Below are positions 63,179-64,000 of a stretch of DNA of 64,000 nucleotides, piece after piece. Below the pieces are notes generated by a model. It saw only the letters and a program-made list of their open reading frames with translations, ran no database searches and was not told the origin of the DNA. The DNA is taken from contig NZ_CP080410.1 in NCBI RefSeq assembly GCF_019448255.1, positions 2,170,001-2,234,000 of the forward strand, in the 5' to 3' direction. The DNA comes from Qipengyuania flava. GTDB taxonomy: Bacteria; Pseudomonadota; Alphaproteobacteria; Sphingomonadales; Sphingomonadaceae. How positions within the stretch are numbered: the stretch's first letter is position 1; the number at the start of each line of letters is the position of its first letter. The position numbers and the translations under genes are program-made.

Positions 63179-63732
63179 TGGAGCAGGCGCTCGTCTTTGC
63201 CTCGATCGTCCTCGGCGTGGCGGTCGCTTTCGAGCTTGAGAACCTCAACCGCGTGCTGCGCTCCGACAAGGTGAAGTGGCACTGGGCGCAGCCGGCCTTT
63301 GCGCTGTTCATCCTCCTCAGCATCATCGCCTATTGGTGGGGCGCGGCTTCGCAGCCGGACGGGCAGATCACCTTTGCCCAGTTCATGCCGGTGATGTTCC
63401 AGCTCGTCATGCTGGTGCTGCTCGCCGCGGTTTCGCTGCCTGACAAGGTGGGCGAAGAGGGTGTGGACCTGGCCGAATACTACCAGCGCAACCGGCGCTA
63501 CCAGTGGCTGCTCGCCAGCCTCTATTTCTGGTCGATCCACATTGGCTATCTCGGCCACGTCTTGACGACCTCCGACACGGCTGCCGACGTGTTCCTGCGC
63601 GCGGGGCCCGACACCATGTTCGGCCTGCTGTTCATCGCCATGATGTTCGCCAAGCGCTGGTCGGTGGTGGCGGTGGGCTTCGCCTTCCTTGCGCTATCCC
63701 CGATCATCTGGGCCGCCCGCACGCTGGGTTGA
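63178..63732 (+). CDS. Five-helix membrane protein, unknown
   Basis: A 184-residue integral membrane protein with hydrophobic helices at about 3-20, 41-57, 72-93, 113-133 and 148-178. ATG 63178 overlaps the TAA of the protease gene (TAATG), so the two are translationally coupled and may work together. The family is not recognised. Confidence 0.78.
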   Translation: MEQALVFASIVLGVAVAFELENLNRVLRSDKVKWHWAQPAFALFILLSIIAYWWGAASQPDGQITFAQFMPVMFQLVMLVLLAAVSLPDKVGEEGVDLAEYYQRNRRYQWLLASLYFWSIHIGYLGHVLTTSDTAADVFLRAGPDTMFGLLFIAMMFAKRWSVVAVGFAFLALSPIIWAARTLG

Positions 63733-63745
63733 CCCACTACAACCA

Positions 63746-64000
63746 CTACGCCGCGAGCGGTTCGCCGGTCAGCGTGATGCGGTGCATTTCGCGGGCGTAT
63801 CCCTGGTAATCGTTCATCGCGAAGTGCCAGGTCGTGCGGTTATCCCAGATCGCCACCGATCCCGGCTCCCAGGCGAGCCGGCAGGTGTTGTCCGCCGCCG
63901 TGGCCGCCGCGTAGAGCTTCTGCAGCAGCGGCAGGCTCTCTTCGCGCGTCCTGCCGACGATGTTCACTGTGAACGCGCTGTTGACGTAGAGCAGCTTGCG
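63746..64000 (-). CDS. TauD/TfdA family 2-oxoglutarate dioxygenase, C-terminal end
   Basis: The last 84 residues of an Fe(II)/2-oxoglutarate dioxygenase; its start lies beyond the window. WDNRTTWHFAMNDY holds the distal iron-ligand histidine and YAREMHRITLTGE holds the 2-oxoglutarate-binding arginine, as in taurine dioxygenase. Substrates of the family include taurine, 2,4-D and sulfonates; which applies here cannot be told. The stop is TAG at 63746-63748. Confidence 0.88.
   Translation of the reverse strand, partial: RKLLYVNSAFTVNIVGRTREESLPLLQKLYAAATAADNTCRLAWEPGSVAIWDNRTTWHFAMNDYQGYAREMHRITLTGEPLAA

Overview
The window looks like ordinary chromosome from a high-GC alphaproteobacterium, most likely order Sphingomonadales and probably family Erythrobacteraceae. 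The grounds are the codon use, the gene neighbourhoods (rpmF-plsX-fabH-ihfA-merR; tsaB-rimI-mucR-fur-plsC; miaB/phoH/ybeY/corC), a Ros/MucR regulator, and short families such as DUF1489 and the DUF721/DciA proteins. This placement rests on recognition and gene order, not on a database search. I support about 72 protein genes. Coding density is very high, many genes overlap by 1 to 4 bases (ATGA, GTGA, TGATG), and no stretch over 300 bases lacks a gene. I see no tRNA, rRNA, CRISPR array, intact insertion sequence or complete prophage.

Layout. 1-7.9 kb, minus strand: ergothioneine genes egtD (cut by the window edge) and egtB, a membrane PAS-GGDEF diguanylate cyclase, class II DAHP synthase, and an exported two-domain M16 peptidase. 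7.9-12.2 kb, plus strand: a housekeeping run with an Nfu-type Fe-S carrier, a RutE-like nitroreductase, tsaB, rimI, mucR, fur and an acyltransferase. 12.2-18.1 kb: a LysR regulator, then corC, ybeY, an unknown exported protein, phoH and miaB on the minus strand. In many relatives these genes continue the previous run on one strand, so an inversion is likely. 18-27 kb: small exported and hypothetical proteins, a class 3 lipase, a cyclophilin, mgtE, and a minus-strand operon of a serine hydrolase, nudC, a DsbA/FrnE-like oxidoreductase and an SDR enzyme. 27-35 kb: divergent mutY and dciA-like genes, two exported thioredoxin-fold proteins, smc and an M24 metallopeptidase. 35-39 kb, minus strand: rpmF-plsX-fabH, ihfA, merR and an unknown protein.

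39-43 kb is the most accessory-looking part. It has a MAPEG protein, a large palindrome, an MBL-fold hydrolase, a lipoprotein cytochrome c, a phage-type S24 repressor diverging from a small HTH-like gene across two operator-like dyads, and an Ea22-like gene between inverted repeats. 43-47.5 kb holds an aldehyde dehydrogenase, an AlsS-like ThDP enzyme and a D-2-hydroxyacid dehydrogenase. 47.5-53.5 kb: a RES-domain protein with a DUF559-like partner, cysS, a nitroreductase, a GNAT enzyme, cobT and a transaldolase-family aldolase. 53.7-64 kb: a serine-hydrolase homologue with no catalytic residues, a DUF4197 lipoprotein, priA, an Fe-S photolyase, an NTF2-like protein, a PEP-mutase-like enzyme, ada, a membrane-tethered trypsin-like protease, a membrane protein, and the end of a TauD/TfdA dioxygenase.

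No large undescribed system stands out. The best leads are the S24/operator switch with its IR-flanked neighbour, the RES plus DUF559-like pair without the usual antitoxin, the catalytically dead hydrolase, the zinc-ligand-poor MucR, and the unknown exported proteins placed inside the phoH-ybeY cluster.
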